Shown piece after piece: positions 40,875 to 50,441 of a stretch of DNA of 64,000 nucleotides; position 1 is the stretch's first letter, and each line of letters begins with the position of its first letter. The stretch comes from JAVVWB01 sp036652335. Lineage in GTDB: Bacteria; Synergistota; Synergistia; Synergistales; Synergistaceae. The notes beneath the pieces are model-generated. The model saw nothing but the letters and a program-made list of their open reading frames with translations. It made no database searches and was not told the DNA's origin. Location: the NCBI GenBank assembly GCA_036652335.1, contig JAVVWB010000006.1, forward strand, positions 1 through 64,000, in the 5' to 3' direction. The position numbers and the translations under genes were made by a program.

Positions 40875-42642
40875 TGTTGCACCCCTTTACCGTGGTTTTA
40901 TTCTGCCAACCACAGGCATTACAGCCATTTCTGCAGTCATGTGTGTTTTCAGCAGCAAATGCTTTTTCTCTTTCTCTAAGAAGAAATTCTTTTGATACTC
41001 CTGAGTCTATTATGTCCCATGGCAGTTCTTCATTTATATCTCTTGCACGCACATATTTGTCTGGATTAATTTCTAAATCAGAAAAGACTTCCATCCATCT
41101 ATCAAAGTTGAAGTGTTCTGTCCAACCGTCAAAACGTTCTCCTCTTCTCCATGCCTCTTCAACTACATCTGCTAGCATAGAGTCCCCACGAGCAAAGACA
41201 CCTTCAAGGTATGTCTGTTCCGGTTCATGATATGAGAGAGAGACTTTTTTACTTTTTATACTATTTTTTACCCAACGACCACGCTCTTTGAGTGAAGCTC
41301 TATCAAGCTGAGCCTCCCACTGGAACGGCGTGTGTGCTTTAGGCACAAAGCCTGCAAGAGATACGTTGACATCTCCACGTTTTTTGTTTTTCTTTGCTAT
41401 GTGAACAGCGGTATTGCATATATCAACTATTCCAGCAAGGTCTTCTTCAGTTTCTGTTGGGAGACCCATCATAAAGTATAGTTTTACTCTATCCCAACCT
41501 TGCGAGAATGTGGCTTCTAGTGCTTTTTCTATGTCTTCTTCAGTTACACCTTTATTAATTACATTTCTTAGCCTTTGTGTACCAGCTTCTGGAGCAAAGG
41601 TAAGCCCGCCTTTACGTATAGTCTGTAGTTCTGCGGCCATAGCAACAGAGAAAGCATCTACTCGTAAGCTAGGTAGGCTAAGTTTTATCTGGTCTGTTTT
41701 AAGTAGAGGTTCTAACATTTCAAAAGCTTCATTTAATTGAGTCCAGTCACAAGTTGCGAGAGAGAGAAGTCCTACTTCTTCCCACCCTGTTTTTTTTAAA
41801 AGAGTTTCAATCTGGTCTACGACTGATTTAGCACTTCTTTCTCTAATAGGTCTGTCTATTATTCCTGCCTGGCAAAAACGACAACCTCTTGTGCACCCCT
41901 TAAATACTTGAACAGCTACTCTATCATGGACTATTCCAGTATTTGGGACAATCATATTGGTATGGTAGAAGGTATTGTCAAGATCCTCGGCAATTCTACG
42001 TTTGATAGGGTAATCCTGTTTTACTGATGGTACGTATATGCCTTTAATTTTTGATATTGCAGTTAATTTCTCAAGTCTTGTTTTCCCCTTATATTCCTTT
42101 ATTGTGGAGAGAAGCTCGGGAATTAATACCTCTCCATCACCTATACAGAAAGCATCAAAAAAGGGAACAACAGGTGCAGGAGAAAGAGCACCTTGTCCAC
42201 CACCAATTACAAGAGGATCATTTTCTCCCCTGTTTTCGGCTCTAAATGGAATATTTCCTAAGCTCAATATGGTAAGTATGTTTGTGTATGACAATTCATA
42301 CTGTAATGTTATTCCTAAAACATCAAACTCTGATATGGGTCTCTTGCTTTCTAAGGCCCACAATGGCGTATTAGTTTTTTTCAGAGCTTCTTCCATATCT
42401 GGCCAAGGGGTATAGACTCTTTCTGCATCAGCATAGTCTAAGTTTTTTGTTAAGTTATAGAGAATCTGATATCCTAGGTAGCTCATTCCTACCTCATAAA
42501 GGTCTGGGAAAGCATAGCAAATTCTTACTAAGTCCCCTTCTTTCACAGGGCCACTTCCCCATTCCCCACCTATGTAGCGAGACGGACGTTTTACTGTAGA
42601 TAATATAGAACGTCTAGGATCCATCGTAAAATTCATTGACAC
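40867..42642 (-). CDS. TIGR03960 family B12-binding radical SAM protein
   Basis: 591 residues: an N-terminal cobalamin-binding domain (about 65-160, GGQGALSPAPVVPFFDAFCIGDGE), the cluster motif CTRGCRFC (C-x3-C-x2-C) and a TIM barrel (LSLPSLRVDAF, FAPEAGTQRLRNVINKG). It ends in a C-x3-C-x2-C stretch (CRNGCNAC) that may bind a second cluster. GTG 42642 follows GGAGG by 7 nt. First gene of the run to smc; the 93-nt upstream gap shows no clear promoter. Confidence 0.9.
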   Translation of the reverse strand: MSMNFTMDPRRSILSTVKRPSRYIGGEWGSGPVKEGDLVRICYAFPDLYEVGMSYLGYQILYNLTKNLDYADAERVYTPWPDMEEALKKTNTPLWALESKRPISEFDVLGITLQYELSYTNILTILSLGNIPFRAENRGENDPLVIGGGQGALSPAPVVPFFDAFCIGDGEVLIPELLSTIKEYKGKTRLEKLTAISKIKGIYVPSVKQDYPIKRRIAEDLDNTFYHTNMIVPNTGIVHDRVAVQVFKGCTRGCRFCQAGIIDRPIRERSAKSVVDQIETLLKKTGWEEVGLLSLATCDWTQLNEAFEMLEPLLKTDQIKLSLPSLRVDAFSVAMAAELQTIRKGGLTFAPEAGTQRLRNVINKGVTEEDIEKALEATFSQGWDRVKLYFMMGLPTETEEDLAGIVDICNTAVHIAKKNKKRGDVNVSLAGFVPKAHTPFQWEAQLDRASLKERGRWVKNSIKSKKVSLSYHEPEQTYLEGVFARGDSMLADVVEEAWRRGERFDGWTEHFNFDRWMEVFSDLEINPDKYVRARDINEELPWDIIDSGVSKEFLLREREKAFAAENTHDCRNGCNACGWQNKTTVKGCNNA

Positions 42643-42735
42643 CTTAATTCCTCCCGAATACTGTTACCACGGAACCGTAAGCAACAACATTTCTAAATTT
42701 TAAATGGATTATCTTCCATGTAATTTCAACTTAAT

Positions 42736-43854
42736 TTAAAATCTCATTTTACTGTCTGCGATTATTACACTTTGTATAAGTGCAAGTCCAATTAAAACAG
42801 CTAGAAGAGAGCTTCCCCCATAACTAAAGAGTGGTAAGGGCAATCCTGTTACAGGAGCAAGCCCCATGCTCATCGCTATACTTTCTGTTACTTGAAACCA
42901 AATCCATGCCGTTATTGCAGAAACAAGAATTTTTGCTTTTTTATCTCTCGTATCAAAAGCTGCTTTAAACATTCTTGAAATAAGAATCATAAAGAGAATT
43001 AGAACTAAAATACTTCCAATAAATCCAAACTCTTCAGCGAAAACACTAAAGATGAAGTCAGTATGAGGTTCTGGCAAAAAATGCAAACGTCCCTGTGTCC
43101 CGTTTAGAAATCCCTTGCCAATAAAACCACCTGAGCCAACAGCAATTCTTGATTGTATTACATTATATCCTGCACCTTGTGGATCTACCGTTGGATCAAT
43201 AAATACAAGCAATCTAAGTCTTTGATATGGTTTAAGTACAAACCAAAGAACCGGTAGCATAGAAAATGCCATTGTTATCATAGCTGCTAATATTTTTGAA
43301 GGAGCACCTGCAACAATTAGGACAACAAAAAACATAAAAGCATATACTAGACAACTTCCAAGATCGGGTTGAAGAAGAATTAGGAGCAGAATTATCCCCA
43401 CAAACGAACATTCAATTATTACGATTTTCAATGTAGATGGGGGCAATTTTACACAGAGGTACGAGAGGGACATAGCAAATATTACTTTCCCTATTTCAGA
43501 GGGTTGAAATCTTAATATTCCAAAGTTAAACCAACTCTGCGCACCTTTCGACGTATGACCAAGTATCAATAATAATATAAACATTACTACCAATGCCACA
43601 AAAAGTGGAATTGTAAATTCTAAAATCTTTTCATAACCTATTTTTAAGATAGCAATATAAAAAATTATACTCATTGCTCCCCACATAAGCTGTTTAACTG
43701 CAAATGTTGAGATCATAAAATAGCTTTCTGTGACATGACTAGCACTATGAATTGCCAATACTCCTAGGAAGAACAACACAAGAGTAACAACCAGCATCTG
43801 GTAGTCTAGATATCTGCGTATTTCATTCCATGTGTTACTTGTGTTCTTTTCCAT
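42736..43854 (-). CDS. rodA: Rod-shape peptidoglycan polymerase RodA
   Basis: 372 residues with about ten TM helices of the SEDS family: LMWGAMSIIFY, GAQSWFNFGILRFQPSEIGK, PDLGSCLVYAFMF, SRIAVGSGGFIGKGFLNGTQ and TGLPLPLFSYGGSSLL. RodA polymerises lipid II into glycan with PBP2 for elongation. Last of the mreB-to-rodA cluster, 6 nt after minE. Confidence 0.94.
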   Translation of the reverse strand: MEKNTSNTWNEIRRYLDYQMLVVTLVLFFLGVLAIHSASHVTESYFMISTFAVKQLMWGAMSIIFYIAILKIGYEKILEFTIPLFVALVVMFILLLILGHTSKGAQSWFNFGILRFQPSEIGKVIFAMSLSYLCVKLPPSTLKIVIIECSFVGIILLLILLQPDLGSCLVYAFMFFVVLIVAGAPSKILAAMITMAFSMLPVLWFVLKPYQRLRLLVFIDPTVDPQGAGYNVIQSRIAVGSGGFIGKGFLNGTQGRLHFLPEPHTDFIFSVFAEEFGFIGSILVLILFMILISRMFKAAFDTRDKKAKILVSAITAWIWFQVTESIAMSMGLAPVTGLPLPLFSYGGSSLLAVLIGLALIQSVIIADSKMRF

Positions 43855-43860
43855 TATTTA

Positions 43861-44124
43861 TTATCTGGTTCGCCTGTGTAAATTTTTAAGGGGAATACTT
43901 GCAATCAAAGCCACTGAGGAATTTTCTTTGTTTAGTTCTATTTCAATCCCATTATCATCTATTTCTAGATATTTTTTTATTGTAGCAATCATCTCTATTC
44001 TAAGAGCATTAAGTATTTCGGGAGATATGTCGTTTCTGTCATGAATGAGAACTAGTTGCAGACGCTCTTTTGCAATATTACTGCTTTTTTCATTGTTAAA
44101 TATTTTTGCTAAAAAGTTAAACAT
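43861..44124 (-). CDS. minE: Cell division topological specificity factor MinE
   Basis: 87 residues: KERLQLVLIHDRNDISPEILNALRIEMIATIKKYLEID is the MinD-binding and beta-strand region of MinE. It drives MinCD pole-to-pole oscillation. Downstream of minD by 8 nt. Presence of MinE, rather than DivIVA/MinJ, indicates an oscillating Min system. Confidence 0.94.
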   Translation of the reverse strand: MFNFLAKIFNNEKSSNIAKERLQLVLIHDRNDISPEILNALRIEMIATIKKYLEIDDNGIEIELNKENSSVALIASIPLKNLHRRTR

Positions 44125-44132
44125 GGCTCTCC

Positions 44133-44921
44133 CTACTTTCTACCAAATAATTTGGCAAATAATCCCTTTTCTTCTGTCAAATCCAATAAAGGGACTGTTT
44201 CACCCTCTATTCTTTTCGCTATATTTCTATATGCTTTTGCAGCTTTTGATGTACCGTTTAATGATATGGGTTCTCCCCTGTTTGATGATGTCACGATTGA
44301 TTCATCATCCGGGATTACACCAAGAAGATCTATTGATAAAATGTCTATTACATCTTGAACATCAAGCATTTCACCTTTTTTCACCATTTCAGGTCTGATT
44401 CTGTTGATTATTAAATTTATGGTTTTCTTTTCCATTGATTCAAGAAGACCTATTATTCTGTCTGCGTCACGCACAGCAGAGACTTCTGGCGTAACGACTA
44501 CAATCCCCTCGTCTGCACCTATAGCAGAGTTACGGAAACCTGATTCTATACCTGCCGGACTGTCTATAAGTACAAAGTCAAAGTCCTCTCTCAAAGATTC
44601 ACAGAGAGAGAGCATTTGTTCAGGTGATATCGCGTCCTTTGTCCTTGATTGAGCTGTGGGTAATAAAAAGAGATTTTCTGTCTTTTTATCTTTTATCAGT
44701 GCTTGGTTTAGTCTACAGTTACCTTCAACTACATCAATCAATGTATATACTATTCTATTTTCTAATCCCATTATTACATCTAAATTGCGTAGACCTACGT
44801 CACCATCTATAGCAAGTACTTTGTATCCGTCTGTTGCTAATGACGTCGCAATGTTTGCCGTTGTTGTCGTCTTTCCAACTCCACCTTTTCCTGATGTAAT
44901 AACTATTATTCTGCAATCCAT
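44133..44921 (-). CDS. minD: Septum-site determining ATPase MinD
   Basis: About 262 residues: deviant Walker A KGGVGKTT (residues 12-19), VLIDSPAGI (switch II), and a C-terminal amphipathic tail LLDLTEEKGLFAKLFGRK for membrane binding. ATG 44921 gives the family-typical N terminus; a GTG one codon upstream is equally spaced from AGGGGG. Confidence 0.96.
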   Translation of the reverse strand: MDCRIIVITSGKGGVGKTTTTANIATSLATDGYKVLAIDGDVGLRNLDVIMGLENRIVYTLIDVVEGNCRLNQALIKDKKTENLFLLPTAQSRTKDAISPEQMLSLCESLREDFDFVLIDSPAGIESGFRNSAIGADEGIVVVTPEVSAVRDADRIIGLLESMEKKTINLIINRIRPEMVKKGEMLDVQDVIDILSIDLLGVIPDDESIVTSSNRGEPISLNGTSKAAKAYRNIAKRIEGETVPLLDLTEEKGLFAKLFGRK

Positions 44922-44934
44922 CACATAATTCCCC

Positions 44935-45633
44935 CTAAATTATCGGCCAGTTAGCCACAAGGACATCTTCTGCCGAATTCAATGATATGACTACTGGTTT
45001 TCTCCAAAATTCTGAGTTTTTGTCTATCCATCCAGCTTTTGAACCAATTCTTACTTGTCCAGATTCAAGCGAGCGAACAAAGATTTTTTTTGTGTTATCA
45101 CCGTCACAACCCGCATGTATTATTCCCTGTAATTTCCCCAGAACTGTGATATTACCTTTTGCAATTATATCTGCACCCATGTGAACATGACCTAATACAA
45201 CTACGTCTCCATCATGTTCTATCTTCTGTCCACCTCTCAGGTTTCCTGCATGTATATAGCTTTCTTTTTGTAGATTTTGGTCTGTATCATTTGAGAACAG
45301 CGAAAATCTATTTCGGATATCTTTCTGTTTTTGAGCTTCTTTTATTTCTGTCTCAAGCCCAAGTGCATTTAATTTTTGTTTTGTTTCCTCGTCCTTACAT
45401 ATCCAAGCTATTATGTTGCAGTTGGATGGCTCAACAAATGACTTCCATATTTTTGCTATGAGTGACGGAGAAAAAATTCTGTTGTTCATCTCCATTATTA
45501 CCCCATTACCATCTAACAAATTTTGGGCATTTTCAACAATTTCTAGAAAGTTGTCAATCATTTGTCTTTCACTTATGTCATCAGGAACGATGCATTTTAG
45601 TAGACCTGCTTTATAACCTTTTAGCTGAATCAT
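44935..45633 (-). CDS. minC: Septum-site determining protein MinC
   Basis: 232 residues: an N-terminal FtsZ-inhibiting domain (1-105) and a C-terminal beta-helix (GGQKIEHDGDVVVLGHVHMGADIIAKGNITVLGKLQG; RIGSKAGWI) that dimerises and binds MinD. It precedes minD by 10 nt. Confidence 0.92.
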   Translation of the reverse strand: MIQLKGYKAGLLKCIVPDDISERQMIDNFLEIVENAQNLLDGNGVIMEMNNRIFSPSLIAKIWKSFVEPSNCNIIAWICKDEETKQKLNALGLETEIKEAQKQKDIRNRFSLFSNDTDQNLQKESYIHAGNLRGGQKIEHDGDVVVLGHVHMGADIIAKGNITVLGKLQGIIHAGCDGDNTKKIFVRSLESGQVRIGSKAGWIDKNSEFWRKPVVISLNSAEDVLVANWPII

Positions 45634-45644
45634 GATTACACCTC

Positions 45645-47426
45645 TTAGTTCTCCTGCTTTTCTTTAGGTTGAGACTGTTCTTTATATTTTTCTCCCGTTA
45701 CTAAATACCTAAGCATTTTACCAACCATAGGCCCCGTTACGGAAGACCCTGCCTTACCTGCTTCCGCAATAGCGACAACAACATATTGAGGATTGTCCAC
45801 TGGAGCGTATCCTACAAACCATGCGTGGTCATCACCATGTGCGTTTTGAGCTGTACCTGTTTTACCAGCAAGCTTCACTCCATAGAGATTAGCACGACGT
45901 CCTGTACCAACAGATGTAACAGCTTCTAAACCTTTTTTTACAATGGATACTACTTTCGGGTCTACATCCAAAATTTCATAAGTCGGCTCTATCCCTTTGT
46001 TTAACCTAGGGGTATATAATTTCCCTCCGTTTGCAACAGCACCGTAGGCTCTCAGTACTTGTAAGGGAGTAAGAAGGAGATACCCCTGACCAATAGAATA
46101 GTTTACTGTGTCTCCACCATACCAACTTTCTTTTAGTCTCTGTTTCTTCCATTTCGGGCCAGCTATAGTCCCTGCTATTTCACCGGGAATATCTATGCCA
46201 GTTTTTCTACCTACTCCATATTTATCTGCAGTTTTTATAAGTTTATCTATACCTAACTTGTTTGCAGTTTGGTAAAAAAATACGTCACAGGAATCTTTTA
46301 ATGCAGTTACAACATTTTCTGTCCCGTGTCCACTTCTTTTCCAACACCTAAATTTTCTGTTTCCAAGCTCATATACTCCGGGACAAAATACTGTATTTCT
46401 CTCAGTTATTGTATTATTCTCAAGCCCGCATGTTGCAGTGATTAGCTTAAAGGTCGATGCAGGAGGATAACCACCAGATATAGCCCTGTTCATCATAGGA
46501 CGTTCAAGTCTGTCTGATAACACTAACCATTCTTTCTTAGATATACCCCATGTCATTGGATTAGGATCATAGCTTGGAGAAGAATACAAACATCTTACCC
46601 CCCCAGTTCTAACATCCATTGCAATGATTGTGCCCCTAAAAGGAGTTATTAATTCTGCAGCATAGCGTTGTGCTGTTAGGTCTATTTCAAGGTCTATGTC
46701 TTTTCCTCGCCTAGGTTGTATACTTTCCACAGCACGAAGTCTGCGTCCTCTTGAGTCAACTTCTATGACTCTTTCCCCAGCATATCCATGTAGATCTTTT
46801 TCGTAGTTAGCTTCTATTCCGTTCTTACCTATGTCGTCTCCGCCACGATATCTTTCTTTGTCAACATTTTCTAATTCATCTTTTGTTATCTCAGATACGT
46901 ACCCTACTACGTGCGTAGTATATTCTGCCGCAGGATATGTTCTTCTCCATATCGGTGTTACTAATAAATTTTCATCAAAGTCCCTATCCATTGTTAGGTT
47001 TGCAACTTGGGAAAATGTTAGGTTTGTCGCAAGTGTTACAGATCTATATGGTGCAGAATATTGTTTTTCTATTTTTTCTTTTATTATCTCTTCCGTCATT
47101 GGAATTCCGTTACGTTGAAGTAACATTGATATTTTACGTGTAATTTCTTCGTTGTAAAGATTTAACGGATATGATTCTATATTAAAGACTCTAACATTCA
47201 AAGCCAGCGGAGCTCCGTATGTATCTTTTATAATACCCCTTTGCGGGACACTTCTTATTATTCGAAGCCTATTATTTGACGCTAGTTTGACATATTCATT
47301 TCCCTTTAATATTTGAAAATATATAAGTCCCAAAGACAACAAAACAAGGGTAATGATTGCTACGTTTCGTAACATCATCACCTTGTATTCCATATCTAAG
47401 TTGTTGAGACTTATTTTTTTATACAT
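45645..47426 (-). CDS. mrdA: Penicillin-binding protein 2 (class B, elongation)
   Basis: 593 residues: an N-terminal TM anchor (about 19-38), a pedestal/dimerisation domain and a transpeptidase with STFK (Ser324), SCD (the S-x-N/D motif, with Asp) and KTG (522-524, GKTGTAQN). It cross-links peptidoglycan with RodA. ATG overlaps mreD by 8 nt. Confidence 0.95.
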   Translation of the reverse strand: MYKKISLNNLDMEYKVMMLRNVAIITLVLLSLGLIYFQILKGNEYVKLASNNRLRIIRSVPQRGIIKDTYGAPLALNVRVFNIESYPLNLYNEEITRKISMLLQRNGIPMTEEIIKEKIEKQYSAPYRSVTLATNLTFSQVANLTMDRDFDENLLVTPIWRRTYPAAEYTTHVVGYVSEITKDELENVDKERYRGGDDIGKNGIEANYEKDLHGYAGERVIEVDSRGRRLRAVESIQPRRGKDIDLEIDLTAQRYAAELITPFRGTIIAMDVRTGGVRCLYSSPSYDPNPMTWGISKKEWLVLSDRLERPMMNRAISGGYPPASTFKLITATCGLENNTITERNTVFCPGVYELGNRKFRCWKRSGHGTENVVTALKDSCDVFFYQTANKLGIDKLIKTADKYGVGRKTGIDIPGEIAGTIAGPKWKKQRLKESWYGGDTVNYSIGQGYLLLTPLQVLRAYGAVANGGKLYTPRLNKGIEPTYEILDVDPKVVSIVKKGLEAVTSVGTGRRANLYGVKLAGKTGTAQNAHGDDHAWFVGYAPVDNPQYVVVAIAEAGKAGSSVTGPMVGKMLRYLVTGEKYKEQSQPKEKQEN

Positions 47427-47883
47427 AATCTTCGTATACTTTTTTATAGAGATATGTTAAAAACGTTATAACGGGGACAACAAGAAGTAACTGAGTAAGA
47501 ACAAGTCTCAGCGCAACTTGACTTGGAATTGTCCAAAATATGAAGTTTGCGCCAGTAGTTAATACTTGTGCAAAAAACAATAAAAAAGCAAAAAGTGGGT
47601 AATTTCTCCCTTGTGCAGGAACTCTTTTCCAGTATAGCGGTATAAAAAATACGACAAAAACATTTAGAAGTGCAGTTAGTCCTACTAGGTTCGTCCATCT
47701 TAAGTCCCACATTAAACCACCCAGAAACGCAATCCAAATTATTTTTTTATGTTTCTCGTCATTCAAAGTCGGTGAAAGTACAGCAGAAAGAAGTAATAGC
47801 ATAAAAACATCAGGAACTAGAGAGAATCCCATCATAAGTACCTGTGTTATATCTTGAACAAGCCACACCAAAAGGTAGAACAA
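47419..47883 (-). CDS. mreD: Rod-shape determining protein MreD
   Basis: 154 residues with four to five TM helices and the MreD pattern of an LVPDVFMLLLLSAVL and a GGLMWDLRWTNLVG motif. It is an inner-membrane partner of MreC. TTG 47883 is preceded by GGGGGG 8 nt upstream and abuts the mreC stop. Confidence 0.85.
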   Translation of the reverse strand: MFYLLVWLVQDITQVLMMGFSLVPDVFMLLLLSAVLSPTLNDEKHKKIIWIAFLGGLMWDLRWTNLVGLTALLNVFVVFFIPLYWKRVPAQGRNYPLFAFLLFFAQVLTTGANFIFWTIPSQVALRLVLTQLLLVVPVITFLTYLYKKVYEDYV

Positions 47884-48669
47884 TTACATTTCCCCCCTCG
47901 GTGTATATACTTCCACACCATATATTTGTGTCATGTGTGCTCCCGCACTTATCCTTACAACTTGGAAGTCATCTTCATTTTTGTCATTACCTAATACTGT
48001 ACCAACAGGAAGACTTGGTGGTATTTGATCATTCATTAGCGATGTGGAAACTCCCATCCCTTTTGTTATTCTTCTGTCTAAGGGTAGGTATACCAATTTT
48101 AAATTACCTTTGTCATCTCCTGTTAAAATGCATAAATCCCTTGTCTCATTTACAGCAACTGGGAGTAAAAATGACGCTGAGGTTATAAGCTGTACCCATG
48201 AATAGTCTTCACCTGTTTGAATTACTTTTCCAACTAGAGATCCATTTGCGGTAACGGCACTTCCTGGAAGTACACCGTCTTTTTCTCCTTTATCAATTCT
48301 TATTTCACGCCACCAACCTTCAGGGTGCCTCAATGTTACGGAAGCATATATATAGTTTTCCCTTGGTGCTGGTATTTTTATGTTGTTCTTGGTTATCATT
48401 TCTAAAAGCATTCGGTTTTCTATTTCAAGTTTTTTTACTCTCTCGTTTAGTGTTTCTCTTTCTAAAATCCAGTTTTCACTAAAGTGAATGAAATTCCTAA
48501 GCTTCAGCACAGGAAGTTCAGGATAATATAGTGCCTTGTTTATTATATTTGTTACAAATCTATATGTGTTGTCCATAGATATCACAGAAAACAGCAACAA
48601 ACTCCCTAATACCAATGCTGTTATACAATGGAATAGGGGGGTTGAAGTGTCTCTTAATATACTACGCAT
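47884..48669 (-). CDS. mreC: Rod-shape determining protein MreC
   Basis: 261 residues: a TM helix (about 15-32), a coiled coil (about 60-95) and a beta-rich periplasmic domain (KGEKDGVLPGSAVTANGSLVGKV; PLDRRITKGMGVSTSLMND). It links cytoplasmic MreB to PBP2 and RodA. Confidence 0.94.
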   Translation of the reverse strand: MRSILRDTSTPLFHCITALVLGSLLLFSVISMDNTYRFVTNIINKALYYPELPVLKLRNFIHFSENWILERETLNERVKKLEIENRMLLEMITKNNIKIPAPRENYIYASVTLRHPEGWWREIRIDKGEKDGVLPGSAVTANGSLVGKVIQTGEDYSWVQLITSASFLLPVAVNETRDLCILTGDDKGNLKLVYLPLDRRITKGMGVSTSLMNDQIPPSLPVGTVLGNDKNEDDFQVVRISAGAHMTQIYGVEVYTPRGEM

Positions 48670-48704
48670 CTAAAAGATGTCCTCTCTAAAGATGTTTTGT
48701 GCAA

Positions 48705-49778
48705 CTATCTATCACGTCTCTCTATTGTTATCGAATCTTTAGATTTTTCAACAGGGTTTTCAAGGATTTTTCCAAGCCCTTCTGCTACGGATGTCAGTGG
48801 CTGTTCTGCAATGTGAACCGGAACATTTAGAGTGTCTGATAGTCTTATGTTTAAGCCTCTGAGTAATGCTGTCCCACCAGTAACAACTATTCCCTCGTCA
48901 AGGATATCTCTTACGAGTTCTGGAGGAGTCTGTTCTATTGTGGTTCGAATCAAATCTTCTATTTGAATAATGTAGGAATCTATTGCATCTCTTACTTCTT
49001 CTGACGAAATTTTTATTACTTTTGGCAAACCATCTACCAAGTCTCTGCCCTTTACATCAATGCTTAATTCTTGTTCTAGAACAAGTACACTTCCTATTGC
49101 CATTTTTATCTCTTCTGCCGTGCTTTCACCTATAGCAAGAGTGTGATTTTGTCTCATCATATTTATAATTGCTTCATCTAGTGCATTTCCTGCAACCCTT
49201 ATTGCATTATTTATTACTATTCCACCAAGGGAAATTACAGCAACCTCACATGTTCCACCGCCAATGTTTACAACCATACATCCTCGTGGTTCATATACTG
49301 GCATACCAAGTCCTACTGCTGCTGCAAATGGTTCTTCTACAACAAAAGCCTCTTTTGCTCCTGCTGCCAACGTGACTTCTACAACAGCTCTCTTTTCAAC
49401 TTCTGTTACACTTGCAGGGACACAGACAGCGACCCTAGGAGCAGAAAATAAGCTTGAGCCTTCAATCGCAGCTTTCATGTAATGTCTTATCATGTGTTCT
49501 GTCATTTCAAAATCTGCAATTACTCCATATGAAAGTGGATTAATTGTCGATATACCACATGGTGTTCTCCCTACCATTTTTCTCGCTTCTTTACCAAAAG
49601 CAATAATCTCTTTATTACCTTTTCTACCTAGGTTTCTTACTGCTAATACTGATGGTTCATTTATCACTACACCTTGAGACTTAAGATATATAACAGTATT
49701 TTGTGTTCCTATATCTATTCCTATTTCGTTGTTTAAAAAACTTGTTCTAAATTTGAACACATCTACACCAACTTCCAC
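48705..49778 (-). CDS. mreB: Rod-shape determining actin homologue MreB
   Basis: 357 residues of actin fold: IGIDIGTQNTVIYLKSQG (phosphate 1), VVNIGGGTCEVAVISLGG (phosphate 2), IVVTGGTALLRGLNIRLS (adenosine). MreB filaments orient the elongasome. GTG 49778 is the outermost start but has no ribosome site; a GTG six codons inward (49760), giving MFKFRTSFLNNEIG, looks more like family N termini. First gene of the cluster; 36 nt ahead of mreC. Confidence 0.95.
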   Translation of the reverse strand: MEVGVDVFKFRTSFLNNEIGIDIGTQNTVIYLKSQGVVINEPSVLAVRNLGRKGNKEIIAFGKEARKMVGRTPCGISTINPLSYGVIADFEMTEHMIRHYMKAAIEGSSLFSAPRVAVCVPASVTEVEKRAVVEVTLAAGAKEAFVVEEPFAAAVGLGMPVYEPRGCMVVNIGGGTCEVAVISLGGIVINNAIRVAGNALDEAIINMMRQNHTLAIGESTAEEIKMAIGSVLVLEQELSIDVKGRDLVDGLPKVIKISSEEVRDAIDSYIIQIEDLIRTTIEQTPPELVRDILDEGIVVTGGTALLRGLNIRLSDTLNVPVHIAEQPLTSVAEGLGKILENPVEKSKDSITIERRDR

Positions 49779-49804
49779 AAAATTTATTTTTTAGTATTTA
49801 CTTT

Positions 49805-50440
49805 TTATATTTTTACCACTTTGCCTTTGGCTAGGATACAATGAGCCTTTAGTTTTATTCCCAAGAGTTTCAATGCACCTTCAACATGCTCAGTAAGGAC
49901 AATGTCTTCTCTGCTTGGGAAGTCTGCTCCATTTGGATGATTGTGCAATAACATTATAGAATAGGCATTCAAACGCACTGCTTTTCTAAAAAAAACAGGA
50001 AGATCCATATGTGCTCCTGATAAACCACCATAGGAAATTTTATCTGTATAGATAACTTTTTCTTTTATATCAAGAAATAACGCAAATATAAATTCTCTTT
50101 CTTCAAATTGAGTCTCTACCGCAATTTTTTCTACAGCCAGTTGCCAATCTTCTCTATCTAAAGAGTTGATTAAAGAAATTCTTCTTCCCAATTCGAAAAC
50201 TGCCGCCATCATTGTAGCTTTAGACTCTTTTATACCACGTTCTTGCATAAGTTCTTGTGGAGTAGCTTTACACAGCCCCTCTAAACCGCCGAACGTGGAG
50301 AGCAACTTTGAAGAAAACTCAAGTACGTTAGACTCTATAGTTCCTGTTCTCAAAATAATTGCTAAGAGTTCTGTGTCTGTCAAACACTCAGGGCCATTTT
50401 TCAGCAATTTTTCTCTCGGCATATCGTCTTTAGGAAACAT
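49805..50440 (-). CDS. radC: RadC family JAB/MPN-domain protein
   Basis: 211 residues: an N-terminal helix-hairpin-helix part (ECLTDTELLAIILRTG) and a JAB domain with LLHNHPNGADFPSREDIVLT carrying the metal site (H-x-H ... S-x2-D). RadC proteins are not required for RecA-type repair as first thought; the activity is unknown. Upstream of mreB, an arrangement known in Firmicutes. Confidence 0.92.
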   Translation of the reverse strand: MFPKDDMPREKLLKNGPECLTDTELLAIILRTGTIESNVLEFSSKLLSTFGGLEGLCKATPQELMQERGIKESKATMMAAVFELGRRISLINSLDREDWQLAVEKIAVETQFEEREFIFALFLDIKEKVIYTDKISYGGLSGAHMDLPVFFRKAVRLNAYSIMLLHNHPNGADFPSREDIVLTEHVEGALKLLGIKLKAHCILAKGKVVKI

Positions 50441-50441
50441 T

